Part shown: positions 27,053-35,358 of the stretch, one piece after another
How the letters are laid out: every line of letters starts with the position of its first letter
Numbering within the stretch: position 1 is the first letter of the stretch
DNA from: a bacterium
GTDB lineage: Bacteria > CG03
Length of the DNA stretch: 49,237 nucleotides
Assembly (NCBI GenBank): GCA_013791675.1
Contig: VMTI01000208.1
Span: 1 to 49,237, forward strand
Direction: 5' to 3'
Position numbers and translations under genes: made by a program
Notes under the pieces: generated by a model
Database searches by the model: none
What the model was told of the DNA's origin: nothing
The model's input: only the letters and a program-made list of their open reading frames with translations

Positions 27053-28045
27053 ATGAAAAAAGCATTGATCACGGGTATCGGCGGACAGGACGGGTCTTAT
27101 CTGGCAAAACTGCTTCTGGATAAGGGCTACGAGGTGACGGGCATTGTCAGAAACCTGAACAGCGTTGACGACAAAAAATTTAAATACCTGGGGATAACAG
27201 GCAGGATAAAACTTCTGGAAGTCAATCTGATGGATCTGTCAAATATACTCAGGGTTTTGGGGAATGAGGATTATTCTGAAGTTTATAATCTGGCCGCGCA
27301 GAGCTCGGTGGGTTTATCGTTCAAGCAGCCGATAGGAACGCTGGAATTCAATATTATCAGCGTCGCCAATCTGCTGGAAGCGATCCGCATCGCCGGTCCT
27401 AAAATAAAATTCTACCAGGCATCCAGCAGCGAGATGTACGGGAATGTCAGCCGGGAGAACCTGCCAGTCAATGAAAACTCAATTTTTATGCCGGTGAGCA
27501 TATATGGTATATCAAAAGCTTCCGCGCACTGGATAACAAACAGCTATAGAAAAGCGTACGGCATATTCGCATCCTGCGGAATTCTTTTTAATCACGAATC
27601 GGTGTTCAGGGAAGACAATTTTGTTACCAAAAAGATAATCAATACCGCTGTCAGAATCAGCAGGGGATTAGCGGACAGTCTGACGCTGGGCAATATGGAT
27701 GTGCGCAGGGACTGGGGGTATGCCCCCGATTATGTCATGGCGATGTGGCTGATGCTGCAGTATAAAGAGCCGGCCGATATTGTCGTCTGTTCAGGGCAGG
27801 CGCACAGTTTGACGGAATTCGTGAAAACCGTATTCCAGAAACTGGATCTGGATTATAAAAAATATTTGAAAAGCGATACAAAATTCTACAGGCCGCTGGA
27901 TTTGCAGGTTGTATACGGGGATAATTCAAAAGCTAAGAAATGTCTGGGGTGGGAGTACTCACTGTCATTTGAAAAACTCATTGAGAAACTTGTGGATGAC
28001 GAGATACAATATCTTGACTGGCAGGCCGGAGCAAAAGGAAAATAG
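27053..28045 (+). CDS. gmd: GDP-mannose 4,6-dehydratase
   Basis: Converts GDP-mannose to GDP-4-keto-6-deoxymannose, the precursor of fucose, rhamnose and perosamine. 330 residues, the length of the shorter bacterial form. GIGGQDGSYLAKLLLDKGYE binds NADP; EVYNLAAQSSVGLSF, YQASSSEMYG (catalytic S and E), YGISKASAHWITNSYR (Y and K), ILFNHESVFR and LGNMDVRRDWGYAPDYVMAM are family signatures. AAAGGA precedes ATG 27053. It is a paralogue of the product encoded at 21523-22473 but keeps the full active site. HESPRRG of typical GMD reads HESVFRE here. No clear fcl or rmd gene is adjacent. Confidence 0.9.
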   Translation: MKKALITGIGGQDGSYLAKLLLDKGYEVTGIVRNLNSVDDKKFKYLGITGRIKLLEVNLMDLSNILRVLGNEDYSEVYNLAAQSSVGLSFKQPIGTLEFNIISVANLLEAIRIAGPKIKFYQASSSEMYGNVSRENLPVNENSIFMPVSIYGISKASAHWITNSYRKAYGIFASCGILFNHESVFREDNFVTKKIINTAVRISRGLADSLTLGNMDVRRDWGYAPDYVMAMWLMLQYKEPADIVVCSGQAHSLTEFVKTVFQKLDLDYKKYLKSDTKFYRPLDLQVVYGDNSKAKKCLGWEYSLSFEKLIEKLVDDEIQYLDWQAGAKGK

Positions 28046-28054
28046 ATACTGACA

Positions 28055-29065
28055 ATGGCGCGGATTGAAAGGATATTGTTCATCGCCTCAAAGCAGTCCG
28101 ACTATCTTGAAGACATTGCCTTCACTGGTTTGAGCGATGCGCTGGGCAGGGAAAATATTATTCCCCTGCGGGCGATGAGAAAGCATTATATCCCGACCCA
28201 TCATTATCCGAAGGCCATAGCCTGCCGCCGGAATTTAAGCGATTATTTCAGCGACCTGCTTGCCGGAAAAAAAATGCTGTCCCGTGCGGTTTACGACTGT
28301 GTGATAATCGGATCAACGAAGAGAGACGCATTTGAGGCCTATGACAGTATGGCGCAGAAGATATCAAAAAACGCGAAGGTTGTTTATATTGACGGCGGCG
28401 ATGAGTCTGAAGTCGGCGGAGATGCCTCAAGGCTCGGTTTCGCAGAACTCTACGGGAGGGCTTTTTCAAAAAGAGCGCCGGATGTTATATTCAAGAGGGA
28501 ATATCTGAAAAATAAAAATTATCCCGCGAATGTTTATCCTCTGCCGCTCTCTTACGGCGGCCCGCTCGTAGACGGTGCGGGCGGCGTGAAAAAATACGAT
28601 GTTGTTTTCTGGGCGGTGGATAATATTCCGGTGAGAGCGAAAGTGCTTGATTTTTGCGAGGGTAAATGGGATTGCGCTGAGAACGGCACCTCGCGGGGCC
28701 AGATATTTAAAAAATATAACAGAAAGGGGATCAAATATCTAAAAGAGCTTGCCGCCTCAAAGGTGTGCTATAACTTCCGCGGAGGGGGATGGGACACTCT
28801 CCGATACTGGGAAATCCCGGCAGTGGGAAGTCTTATGGTAAGCGGAAAGCCGGGCATAGTCATCCCCGATGATTTTGAGCACGGAAAGCACGCCGTGTTC
28901 TGCAAAGATGATCTCAGCGACCTTGAAGGTCTGACGAATTATTACCTGAAGCGCGATAAGGAAAGAGAAGGCATCGCCGCCGAAGGCAAAAAGCATCTTT
29001 TAAAATATCATCTCCCGCGCCACAGAGCGGAATATATTCTGGAGATAATAGGCAAAAGTGCCTGA
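28055..29065 (+). CDS. CgeB-like glycosyltransferase family 1 protein
   Basis: 336 residues. The C-terminal third matches the Glyco_trans_1_2 pattern seen in CgeB-type proteins: KVCYNFRGGGWDTLRYWEIPA, GSLMVSGKPGIVIPDDFEHG and a segment before the tail with AVFCKDDLSDL. The N-terminal half has RILFIASKQSDYLEDI and VVYIDGGDESEVGG, which are less diagnostic. It starts 9 bases after gmd with a distant AAGGA. It probably adds a sugar in the same glycan; no nucleotide specificity can be read. Confidence 0.8.
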   Translation: MARIERILFIASKQSDYLEDIAFTGLSDALGRENIIPLRAMRKHYIPTHHYPKAIACRRNLSDYFSDLLAGKKMLSRAVYDCVIIGSTKRDAFEAYDSMAQKISKNAKVVYIDGGDESEVGGDASRLGFAELYGRAFSKRAPDVIFKREYLKNKNYPANVYPLPLSYGGPLVDGAGGVKKYDVVFWAVDNIPVRAKVLDFCEGKWDCAENGTSRGQIFKKYNRKGIKYLKELAASKVCYNFRGGGWDTLRYWEIPAVGSLMVSGKPGIVIPDDFEHGKHAVFCKDDLSDLEGLTNYYLKRDKEREGIAAEGKKHLLKYHLPRHRAEYILEIIGKSA

Positions 29066-29111
29066 TTTGATCCGGAAAGTAATAAAAAAATATGATTATC
29101 GGACATGAAAT

Positions 29112-29139
29112 TTGAAATACGGGGAAAGTTTGCTAAAAT
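29112..29139 (+). promoter_or_regulatory. Predicted promoter just upstream of rmlA
   Basis: TTGAAA at 29112-29117 and TAAAAT at 29134-29139 are 16 bases apart, with TGC before the -10 box (extended -10). The -10 box ends 7 bases before ATG 29147, so the transcript would have almost no leader. Confidence 0.5.
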
Positions 29140-29146
29140 TAAAACT

Positions 29147-30013
29147 ATGAAAGGAATCATTCTTGCAGGCGGGCGGGCAACAAGGCTTTATCCTGTGACA
29201 AAAGCCGTGTGCAAGCAGCTTCTCCCGGTGTACGATAAGCCGATGATCTATTACCCGCTGTCCGTTCTGATGCTGGCGGGCATAGATGAGATACTGATCA
29301 TCTCAAGCCCGGGGGAATTGCCGAATTTCAGGCAAGTGCTGGGGGACGGCTCTCAATTCGGTATCAAACTCAGCTTTGCCGCGCAGGAGGAGCCGAGGGG
29401 ACTGGCCGACGCTTTTATCATAGGGGAATCTTTTATAGGGCGCGACAGCGTGTGCCTGATCCTGGGCGATAACATCTTCTTCGGCAGGGGGTTCAGCGAA
29501 TTGCTCGAATCGGCGGTATCTCTGAAAAAGGGGGCAAAGGTCTTCGCTTATTATGTCAAAGATCCCTCGCGTTACGGTGTCGCCGAATTTGACAAAAACA
29601 AAAAGGTCATATCGATAGAGGAAAAACCCTCAAAAGCTAAATCAAATTACGCGGTGACGGGACTTTATTTCTACGATAACGATGTCATAAATATAGCGAA
29701 ATCGCTCAAACCTTCCAAGCGCGGTGAGATAGAGATAACGGATGTGAATAAGGAATATTTGAAGAGGGGTCTTTTGAGCGTTGAGCTCCTAGGACGCGGT
29801 TTCGCATGGCTTGATACGGGTACGCACGATTCTCTTCTTGACGCGGCGCTCTATGTGCGCACTGTGGAGGAGAGGCAGTTTCTCAAGATCGGATGCGTCG
29901 AGGAGATAGCTTTCAGAAAGGGTTTTATAAGCAAAGAACAGCTTCTGAAACTTGCCGGCGAAAACAAAACGGATTATGGAAACTATCTCGCTTTCGTGGC
30001 GGAAGAAAAATGA
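29147..30013 (+). CDS. rmlA: Glucose-1-phosphate thymidylyltransferase
   Basis: First enzyme of dTDP-sugar synthesis: glucose-1-phosphate plus dTTP to dTDP-glucose. 288 residues, normal. MKGIILAGGRATRLYPVT is the nucleotide loop with the G-x-G-x-R-L signature, followed by KQLLPVYDKPMIYYPLS, the PGELPNFRQVLGDG segment, LGDNIFFG with the metal aspartate, and FAWLDTGTHDSLLDA. ATG 29147 fits the family N-terminus; an upstream in-frame ATG at 29105 adds 14 unrelated residues and overlaps the promoter. ATGA overlap with rmlB. Confidence 0.96.
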   Translation: MKGIILAGGRATRLYPVTKAVCKQLLPVYDKPMIYYPLSVLMLAGIDEILIISSPGELPNFRQVLGDGSQFGIKLSFAAQEEPRGLADAFIIGESFIGRDSVCLILGDNIFFGRGFSELLESAVSLKKGAKVFAYYVKDPSRYGVAEFDKNKKVISIEEKPSKAKSNYAVTGLYFYDNDVINIAKSLKPSKRGEIEITDVNKEYLKRGLLSVELLGRGFAWLDTGTHDSLLDAALYVRTVEERQFLKIGCVEEIAFRKGFISKEQLLKLAGENKTDYGNYLAFVAEEK

Positions 30014-30996
30014 GATACAGGAAACTTCTTGTCACCGGCGGCGCCGGATTCATAGGGAGCGAGTTTGTCAGACAGAATGCCGGGAAATACAGAATAGCGG
30101 TTGTTGATAAACTCACATACGCGGGCGACATTAAGCGCCTGGCGGAAGTCGCGGGTAAATACTCTTTTTACAAAACGGATATTTGCGACTCGCGTAAAAT
30201 AGAAGCTGTTTTCAAAAAAGAAAAACCCGACGCTGTTGCCCATTTTGCCGCGGAAAGTCACGTTGACCGGAGCATTGACGACGCCTCGGTTTTTATGACG
30301 ACCAATGTCATAGGCACGCAGGTGCTGCTGGACGCGGCTAAAAAGCATAAGGTAAAAAGATTCCTGCATGTGTCCACCGACGAGGTTTATGGGGATATTA
30401 TCAAAGGAACATTCAGCGAGAATTCGCCTTTTTCACCGAACTCCCCTTACGCGGTGAGCAAGGCCGCCGCGGATATGCTCGTGTCCGCCTATCACAGGAC
30501 TTACGGACTGCCGGTTGTGATAATGAGGGCGAGCAATAATTACGGTCCCTGGCAGTTCCCGGAAAAACTTATTCCCGTTATAATAATGAACGCGCTCAAA
30601 AATAAAAGGGTGCCGGTTTACGCCAAAGGCCTGAACGTGCGGGAGTGGCTGTATGTCACGGATTGCGCGAAAGCGGTCGCCGCTATTCTTGAAAAGGGCG
30701 ACGACGGCCAGGCCTACAATGTCGGGAGCGGCATGGAGAAAAAAAATATTGATGTGGTCAGGGGCATTCTTGACGCGCTCGGAAAGCCGGATCGGCTCAT
30801 AGAGTTTGTGAAAGACAGGCCCGGCCACGATATAAGATATGCGCTGTCCGTCGCAAAAATAAGGCAAAAGCTCCGCTGGAAGGCGGGGACGGCCTTCGCC
30901 GAGGGGCTGAAAAAAACCGTTGACTGGTATGTAAAAAACACAAAGTGGACAGCGCGCGTTCTGACGGAAGAAAAAAAGACGGGGAGATCAAAATGA
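30010..30996 (+). CDS. rmlB: dTDP-glucose 4,6-dehydratase
   Basis: Makes dTDP-4-keto-6-deoxyglucose, the substrate for rhamnose, fucosamine or branched sugars. 328 residues. LLVTGGAGFIGSEFVRQ is the NAD loop, HFAAESHVDRSID and HVSTDEVYGDI give the catalytic D-E pair, YAVSKAAADMLV the Tyr/Lys pair, and ASNNYGPWQFPEKLIP and NVREWLYVTDCAKAV complete the signature. ATG 30010 overlaps the rmlA stop; the longer frame from 29893 is rmlA read out of frame. No rmlC or rmlD follows; with the C-methyltransferase at 22474 a C3-branched dTDP sugar is possible. Confidence 0.96.
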   Translation: MRYRKLLVTGGAGFIGSEFVRQNAGKYRIAVVDKLTYAGDIKRLAEVAGKYSFYKTDICDSRKIEAVFKKEKPDAVAHFAAESHVDRSIDDASVFMTTNVIGTQVLLDAAKKHKVKRFLHVSTDEVYGDIIKGTFSENSPFSPNSPYAVSKAAADMLVSAYHRTYGLPVVIMRASNNYGPWQFPEKLIPVIIMNALKNKRVPVYAKGLNVREWLYVTDCAKAVAAILEKGDDGQAYNVGSGMEKKNIDVVRGILDALGKPDRLIEFVKDRPGHDIRYALSVAKIRQKLRWKAGTAFAEGLKKTVDWYVKNTKWTARVLTEEKKTGRSK

Positions 30997-32735
30997 ACAA
31001 CAATCAAAAAAAATCGCGTTTCTGGTTTTATGCCAGCGTCGCCGTGGTGGCCTTTTTTGCCCTGAAGTTTGCCGCTAATCACGTCAGGGGAAACGATTTT
31101 AAAGCCTCTTTCGTCGCGGAAGCTCATGCGCAGGACGCCTCAGCTAAAACGGCATCGAGCCCTGCTTCTTCGGAAATCGGCACGAGCAGGAACCTGGATA
31201 CGCCGCTGGGCTTGCGGCTTTTAAGTTTTTTCGGCATTTTCGTGCTTCTACTGATAAGCTACGCGATGTCGGTTGACAGGAAAAACATAAACTGGCGGCC
31301 GGTGATATGGGGGATAGCCCTCCAACTGATCTTCGGCCTCATAGTCCTGTCTGATACCGTCGGCTATTTTTTCTTCAATGTCGTCGATTACAGCGTCAAC
31401 ATCCTCCTTTCTTTCAGCGAGGAGGGTGCGGCTTTTGTTTTCGGCAAACTCGCTTACGGCCCGGGAAATCCCAGGGGGCTTAATGAGGGGATGTTTTTCT
31501 TTTTCTCGGTTCTGCCGACAATTGTTTTTTTCTCCTCTCTTATGACTATCCTTTATCATCTTGGGGTCATGCAGTTTATAGTCGAGAAGATAGCCCATGT
31601 GATGCAGAAGACGATGAAGACTTCCGGATCCGAGACCCTGTCGGCGGCGGCGAACATATTCGTCGGCCAGACGGAAGCGCCTCTTGTCATTAAGCCGTTT
31701 ATAAAAAACATGACGACCAGTGAGCTCCACGCGGTCATGACGGGAGGTTTTGCAACGGTGGCCGGAGGCGTGATGGCGGCGTATGTGCTTTTTCTGAAAG
31801 ATTATATTCCAAACATTGCGGGGCATCTCGTCACGGCGAGCATAATGAGCGCGCCGGCGGCGCTTGCCGTCTCAAAAATAGTGTACCCCCAGACAGAACA
31901 TTCGGAAACGACGGGAGAAACGAAAATAGAGGTTGAAAAGCCCGATGCCAATGTTATAGAGGCCGCCGCGCGCGGCGCTTCCGAGGGCATGACCCTTATG
32001 CTCAATGTCGCGGCAATGCTCATGGCTTTTGTCGGCATGATAGCGATGGTCAATTTCGGGCTGGAAAAATTCTGTGATTTGACCAGCAGTATGGTCGGCA
32101 GGAATCCTTATAAACTGGTTCTCGATGAGGCCGCGGCCAAAAATATAAAGCAGGGCGACACAATAAGCATCAACAACGGGATAATGACTTTTGAGTACAA
32201 TGTGAAGGAAACGCGGAGTAAGAGCGTTATCATAAAAGAAAGGCTTTCCTCGACTTACAAAAGCAGCCCATACACCGTCCGCCGCGGCGGCAAACTTCTT
32301 TTCAGAGGTACGGACGCCAAAGGTTCCAAGCCGCTGTTTTTTCTGAATCTCTCCATCCTTTTCGGCCTGATATTTTCTCCGATAGCATGGACGATGGGCG
32401 TGCCGTGGAGAGAGGCCGCGGTGGTGGGAAGGCTCCTCGGCGAGAAGCTCATTCTCACGGAATTCATCGCGTATCTGAATCTTGCGGGTATACTGAAGAC
32501 CGGATACCAGACCTTATCGGGCGAGGTGATAATGCTCTCGCAGCGTTCGGCGGTGATAGCGTCCTACGCGCTGTGCGGTTTCGCGAATTTCGCTTCCATA
32601 GGGATACAGATAGGCGGTATAGGCGGCATCGCCCCGAACAAAAGAGCGGCGCTTGCCAAAATAGGGATCAGGGCGATGTTTGCCGGAGCCATAGCCGCCT
32701 GCATGACCGGCACGGTCGCCGGAATACTGATGTAA
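30993..32735 (+). CDS. NupC-family nucleoside transporter with an extra soluble insertion
   Basis: Concentrative nucleoside transporter (CNT/NupC family) using a cation gradient for import across the inner membrane. 580 residues against about 400 in typical bacterial NupC. AANIFVGQTEAPLVIKPFI and GFANFASIGIQIGGIGGIAP are diagnostic CNT motifs. Residues about 20-75 form a low-complexity N-terminal arm after a first hydrophobic helix, and about 365-445 hold a polar insertion between two transmembrane helices (from GRNPYKLVLDE to GTDAKGSKPL). The start overlaps the rmlB stop (ATGA), an odd neighbour for a transporter. A REP-like palindrome follows at once. Confidence 0.9.
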   Translation: MNNNQKKSRFWFYASVAVVAFFALKFAANHVRGNDFKASFVAEAHAQDASAKTASSPASSEIGTSRNLDTPLGLRLLSFFGIFVLLLISYAMSVDRKNINWRPVIWGIALQLIFGLIVLSDTVGYFFFNVVDYSVNILLSFSEEGAAFVFGKLAYGPGNPRGLNEGMFFFFSVLPTIVFFSSLMTILYHLGVMQFIVEKIAHVMQKTMKTSGSETLSAAANIFVGQTEAPLVIKPFIKNMTTSELHAVMTGGFATVAGGVMAAYVLFLKDYIPNIAGHLVTASIMSAPAALAVSKIVYPQTEHSETTGETKIEVEKPDANVIEAAARGASEGMTLMLNVAAMLMAFVGMIAMVNFGLEKFCDLTSSMVGRNPYKLVLDEAAAKNIKQGDTISINNGIMTFEYNVKETRSKSVIIKERLSSTYKSSPYTVRRGGKLLFRGTDAKGSKPLFFLNLSILFGLIFSPIAWTMGVPWREAAVVGRLLGEKLILTEFIAYLNLAGILKTGYQTLSGEVIMLSQRSAVIASYALCGFANFASIGIQIGGIGGIAPNKRAALAKIGIRAMFAGAIAACMTGTVAGILM

Positions 32736-32740
32736 GTCAA

Positions 32741-32779
32741 TGGGGACGGTTCCTAATGCTGCATTAGGAACCGTCCCCA
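32741..32779. repeat. REP-like palindromic element
   Basis: A 19-base left arm, TGGGGACGGTTCCTAATGC at 32741-32759, and its exact reverse complement at 32761-32779 surround a single T, giving an almost perfect 39-base palindrome. The core GGGGACGGTTCC is the kind of REP sequence I associate with RAYT (Y1 transposase) systems in environmental bacteria. It lies between nupC and tatD and ends 7 bases before the tatD ATG. Its transposase is not in the window. Confidence 0.85.
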
Positions 32780-32786
32780 ATACCCA

Positions 32787-33542
32787 ATGATTGACACGCA
32801 TTGTCATCTCACTGACAAAAAATTCGCGTCCGACAGAGACGCTGTGATATCCCGCGCCCGTGAGGCCGGAGTGAAAAGGATGATATGCGTTCTCACCGAG
32901 TTCGCGCCTGAAGATATATCGCTGTTCAATGACTTGATATCAAGAGACGGCATCTGGGGCGCCGCCGGCTGTCATCCGCACGAGGCGGATGAATACGAAA
33001 AAATAAAGGGCATTCTGACCGGGCTTCTGGAAAATAAAAAAATCGTCGCTCTCGGCGAGATTGGCCTTGATTATTTCTATGAGTATTCTCCCCGTAAAAT
33101 CCAGATAGATGTTTTTGAGAGGCAGCTCCAGATGGCGAAAGAAAAAAAACTTCCCGTTATCGTGCATTGCCGCGAGGCCCGGGATGATTGCGCGGCAGTC
33201 CTTAAAAATTTCAGGGATGTCAAAACGCTCCTTCATTGTTTTTCGGGCGACAGCGCTCAACTGGAATACTGGCTTGAGCAGGGTTATTTTGTCTCTTTCG
33301 CGGGACAGGTCACATTCAAAAATGCCGGAGCTTTGAGGGAAACCGCTTTGAAGATGCCGCTTGACCGGCTGCTTTTAGAGACGGACGCGCCGTATCTGGC
33401 GCCCCAGCCGGTGCGGGGAAAGAGGAACGAGCCGGCCTATGTAAAACACACTTATGAAATGGCCGCTGAAATTATGGGCATTGGCACGGCGGAGTTTTCC
33501 AAAGCTGTTGATAAAAATGTCCGCGCCTTTTTTGGTGTGTAG
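32787..33542 (+). CDS. tatD: TatD-family metal-dependent hydrolase / DNase
   Basis: 251-residue TIM-barrel hydrolase. MIDTHCHLTD holds the first metal ligands, AAGCHPHEAD, VALGEIGLDYFY, PVIVHCREARDD, LLHCFSGD and LLETDAPYLAP are the remaining family motifs in order. Members act as 3'-5' DNases or on D-aminoacyl-tRNA-like substrates, in the cytoplasm. The start has no ribosome-binding site because the REP palindrome occupies the space immediately upstream, so expression may depend on read-through of the hairpin or be lowered by it. Often linked to metG; here it is linked to a transporter instead. Confidence 0.93.
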   Translation: MIDTHCHLTDKKFASDRDAVISRAREAGVKRMICVLTEFAPEDISLFNDLISRDGIWGAAGCHPHEADEYEKIKGILTGLLENKKIVALGEIGLDYFYEYSPRKIQIDVFERQLQMAKEKKLPVIVHCREARDDCAAVLKNFRDVKTLLHCFSGDSAQLEYWLEQGYFVSFAGQVTFKNAGALRETALKMPLDRLLLETDAPYLAPQPVRGKRNEPAYVKHTYEMAAEIMGIGTAEFSKAVDKNVRAFFGV

Positions 33543-33548
33543 GTAAAT

Positions 33549-33557
33549 TGCTATAAT
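33549..33557 (+). promoter_or_regulatory. Extended -10 promoter of the LpoB-like lipoprotein gene
   Basis: TGC followed by a perfect TATAAT (33552-33557) forms an extended -10 element. No good -35 is present; an extended -10 can compensate for that. The first start codon, ATG 33595, has a GGGGGG ribosome-binding site at 33584-33589. Confidence 0.5.
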
Positions 33558-33594
33558 GGCGCATGTAAGTGCGCTGTGAATTTGGGGGGATGAT

Positions 33595-34164
33595 ATGATA
33601 AAAGTGGTTTTAGTGTTATGCGCTGTGTTTTTAAATTCATGCGCGGGGACGAGCTATATAACGCCGGACACGGTGACAAAGTATGATTCAAAATTCAGCG
33701 ATACCGACCTGAAAATGATGTCGTCTTACATGGCGGAATCACTGAAAAATTCGGATGTTATTAAGGGTGCGGAAAAAAAGGCGCTGGGTATTCTGCATAT
33801 TAAAAACAAAACCAGCGAGCACATAAACAGCGACGGCATCGCGGATAAACTTATGGTCAATCTTCTGAAAACCGGTAAAGTCAAATTTGCCGACAGGGAG
33901 AACCTGAAAGAGCTCATAGAGGAACAGCGTTTGAGCGCCCTGGGTATGGTGGACGAGTCTAAGGCGAAGGAAATCGGAAAGCTTTATGGTATAGATTATT
34001 TTTTATCGGGTTTCATAGAATCAATTGAGAAGAGGTCATCACGGAGTGAATTGACATATTACCGTCTGAGTTTGAAACTCACGGATGTTGAGACGGGTGA
34101 GATTGTGTGGGCGGATGAAATGGAGCTTAAAAAAAAGAGCAGTACTCATATAATGGACTGGTGA
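33595..34164 (+). CDS. LpoB-like lipoprotein (PBP activator / CsgG-like family)
   Basis: 189-residue predicted lipoprotein. Signal peptide MIKVVLVLCAVFLNSC with lipobox LNSC, cysteine 16. The body follows the LpoB family pattern: DLKMMSSYMAESLKNS, ALGILHIKNKTSEHI, FADRENLKELIEEQRL, GKLYGIDYFLSGFIES and a final LKLTDVETGEIVWADE strand pair. In enterobacteria LpoB sits in the outer membrane and stimulates PBP1B. It precedes a TPR lipoprotein with a beta-barrel after it; LpoB-like genes are commonly paired with a COG3014-type protein as here. Role in this organism is inferred. Confidence 0.85.
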   Translation: MIKVVLVLCAVFLNSCAGTSYITPDTVTKYDSKFSDTDLKMMSSYMAESLKNSDVIKGAEKKALGILHIKNKTSEHINSDGIADKLMVNLLKTGKVKFADRENLKELIEEQRLSALGMVDESKAKEIGKLYGIDYFLSGFIESIEKRSSRSELTYYRLSLKLTDVETGEIVWADEMELKKKSSTHIMDW

Positions 34165-34174
34165 AAATAAAAAA

Positions 34175-35326
34175 ATGCGCACAGCAGAAGAGAAATTAAA
34201 AATTCGCGGCGCCAAGGTTTTTGTCTGTCTGGCAGGTCTTGTTTTCCTCGGCTCGTGCGGCGGTCCGCTCCAATATACAAAAAACGGCGATTTGCATTAT
34301 TCGCGGGGAGAATATGAGCGGGCTGCGGCGGAATACAGGAAAAATATCAAATATTATGAGAGCATAAATTATCCGCTTTATATGCTGAATCTCGCCGTGG
34401 CCAATTACAGGGCGGGTTTGTTGGATGAGTCTGAAAGAGCATTTTTGACGGCTTTGAAACTTTCGCGCGGCGAGAATTTGAGCGCGCTTGAGAAAAATTT
34501 CGGTTTTCTCGCGCCGAAGTCGGAGGAAAGTTATCGTCTCAGGAATTATGAGGAAGTCATGGCGCATTTTTATCTTGCTCTGATATATGTCAGGACGAAC
34601 AAACTGGATAAGGCAATAGTGGAATTTAAAAAGATAAATCTCATTGATCCTGAATATCCGCTCATGCGTTATATTATGGGGAAAAGTTATCAGCTTGACG
34701 GTAAGACGGAGGAAGCGGAAATAGAATTTCGTCTGACTAACAGATACAGAAAAGAATTTCCATACTCATATTTTGACAGGATTGAATTTTACGAGAGAAG
34801 CGGCATGAGCGGGGAAGCCGCGGGAGCGCTGAAAAAATATCTTGCGGCGGACGGCGGAAGCAGGCTCGCTGAAAAAGTGTCGGAAAGAGCTTTTGATTTT
34901 AGCGGGAGTGGCGAGTTAATAGTGCTTCTGGAACCGGAAAACCATGTTGAAAAGATTAAGAAAAAAAACAGAGGCTCATATTTTTATAAGATTTATATTG
35001 ACGGGGAATATTACGGCAAGTCGCACATCATAGAGGATATAGATTTGCAGAAGACGAAAAAACGAATAAGTAAAATGTTAAAAAGCGCGCTGAAGGATGC
35101 GGCGCGGTCAATGATTATAGAAAAAGTGTTTGGCGGCACGGCTTCGGATAATGTTGAGAGAAGGGAATGGGAAAAGATTCCGGGAATTGTACACATATTT
35201 AAAACGCATTTACCGACGGGCAGTTACAAGATGAAAGCGGTTCTTTATTTTAAGGAAATTGAAATCAGCGAAGCGGAAAGAACCGTTGAAATAAAGGAAA
35301 GCGGAGTTAGATTTGTGTCGTTTTAA
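34175..35326 (+). CDS. TPR-containing lipoprotein, COG3014-like
   Basis: 383 residues. A signal peptide after a charged start ends at the lipobox LGSC (cysteine 28). TPR helices follow: GDLHYSRGEYERAAAEYRKN, LYMLNLAVANYRAGLLDESE, and VMAHFYLALIYVRTNKLDKA with GKSYQLDGKTEEAEIEF. The C-terminal part (about 245-383) has a long basic stretch then the strand-rich segment KTHLPTGSYKMKAVLYFKE. COG3014 proteins are found beside LpoB-type genes in gamma-proteobacteria, so the pair may work together at the outer membrane. Starts 10 bases after the LpoB-like stop without an obvious ribosome-binding site. Confidence 0.78.
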   Translation: MRTAEEKLKIRGAKVFVCLAGLVFLGSCGGPLQYTKNGDLHYSRGEYERAAAEYRKNIKYYESINYPLYMLNLAVANYRAGLLDESERAFLTALKLSRGENLSALEKNFGFLAPKSEESYRLRNYEEVMAHFYLALIYVRTNKLDKAIVEFKKINLIDPEYPLMRYIMGKSYQLDGKTEEAEIEFRLTNRYRKEFPYSYFDRIEFYERSGMSGEAAGALKKYLAADGGSRLAEKVSERAFDFSGSGELIVLLEPENHVEKIKKKNRGSYFYKIYIDGEYYGKSHIIEDIDLQKTKKRISKMLKSALKDAARSMIIEKVFGGTASDNVERREWEKIPGIVHIFKTHLPTGSYKMKAVLYFKEIEISEAERTVEIKESGVRFVSF

Positions 35327-35358
35327 AGCGCGCGGGTTTTAATAACCGAGGGGGGAAA

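Noticed and set aside
29893..30009. Upstream extension of rmlB
   Set aside because: It is rmlA read out of frame; rmlB starts at ATG 30010 with its NAD loop and an ATGA overlap.
31248..31826. Minus-strand 192-codon open frame inside nupC
   Set aside because: Antisense to clear CNT transporter motifs, with no ribosome-binding site or domain.
35327..35358. GGTT/AACC hairpin between the TPR lipoprotein and the beta-barrel
   Set aside because: Stem of only 4 bp without a T run, so it is no convincing regulatory structure.
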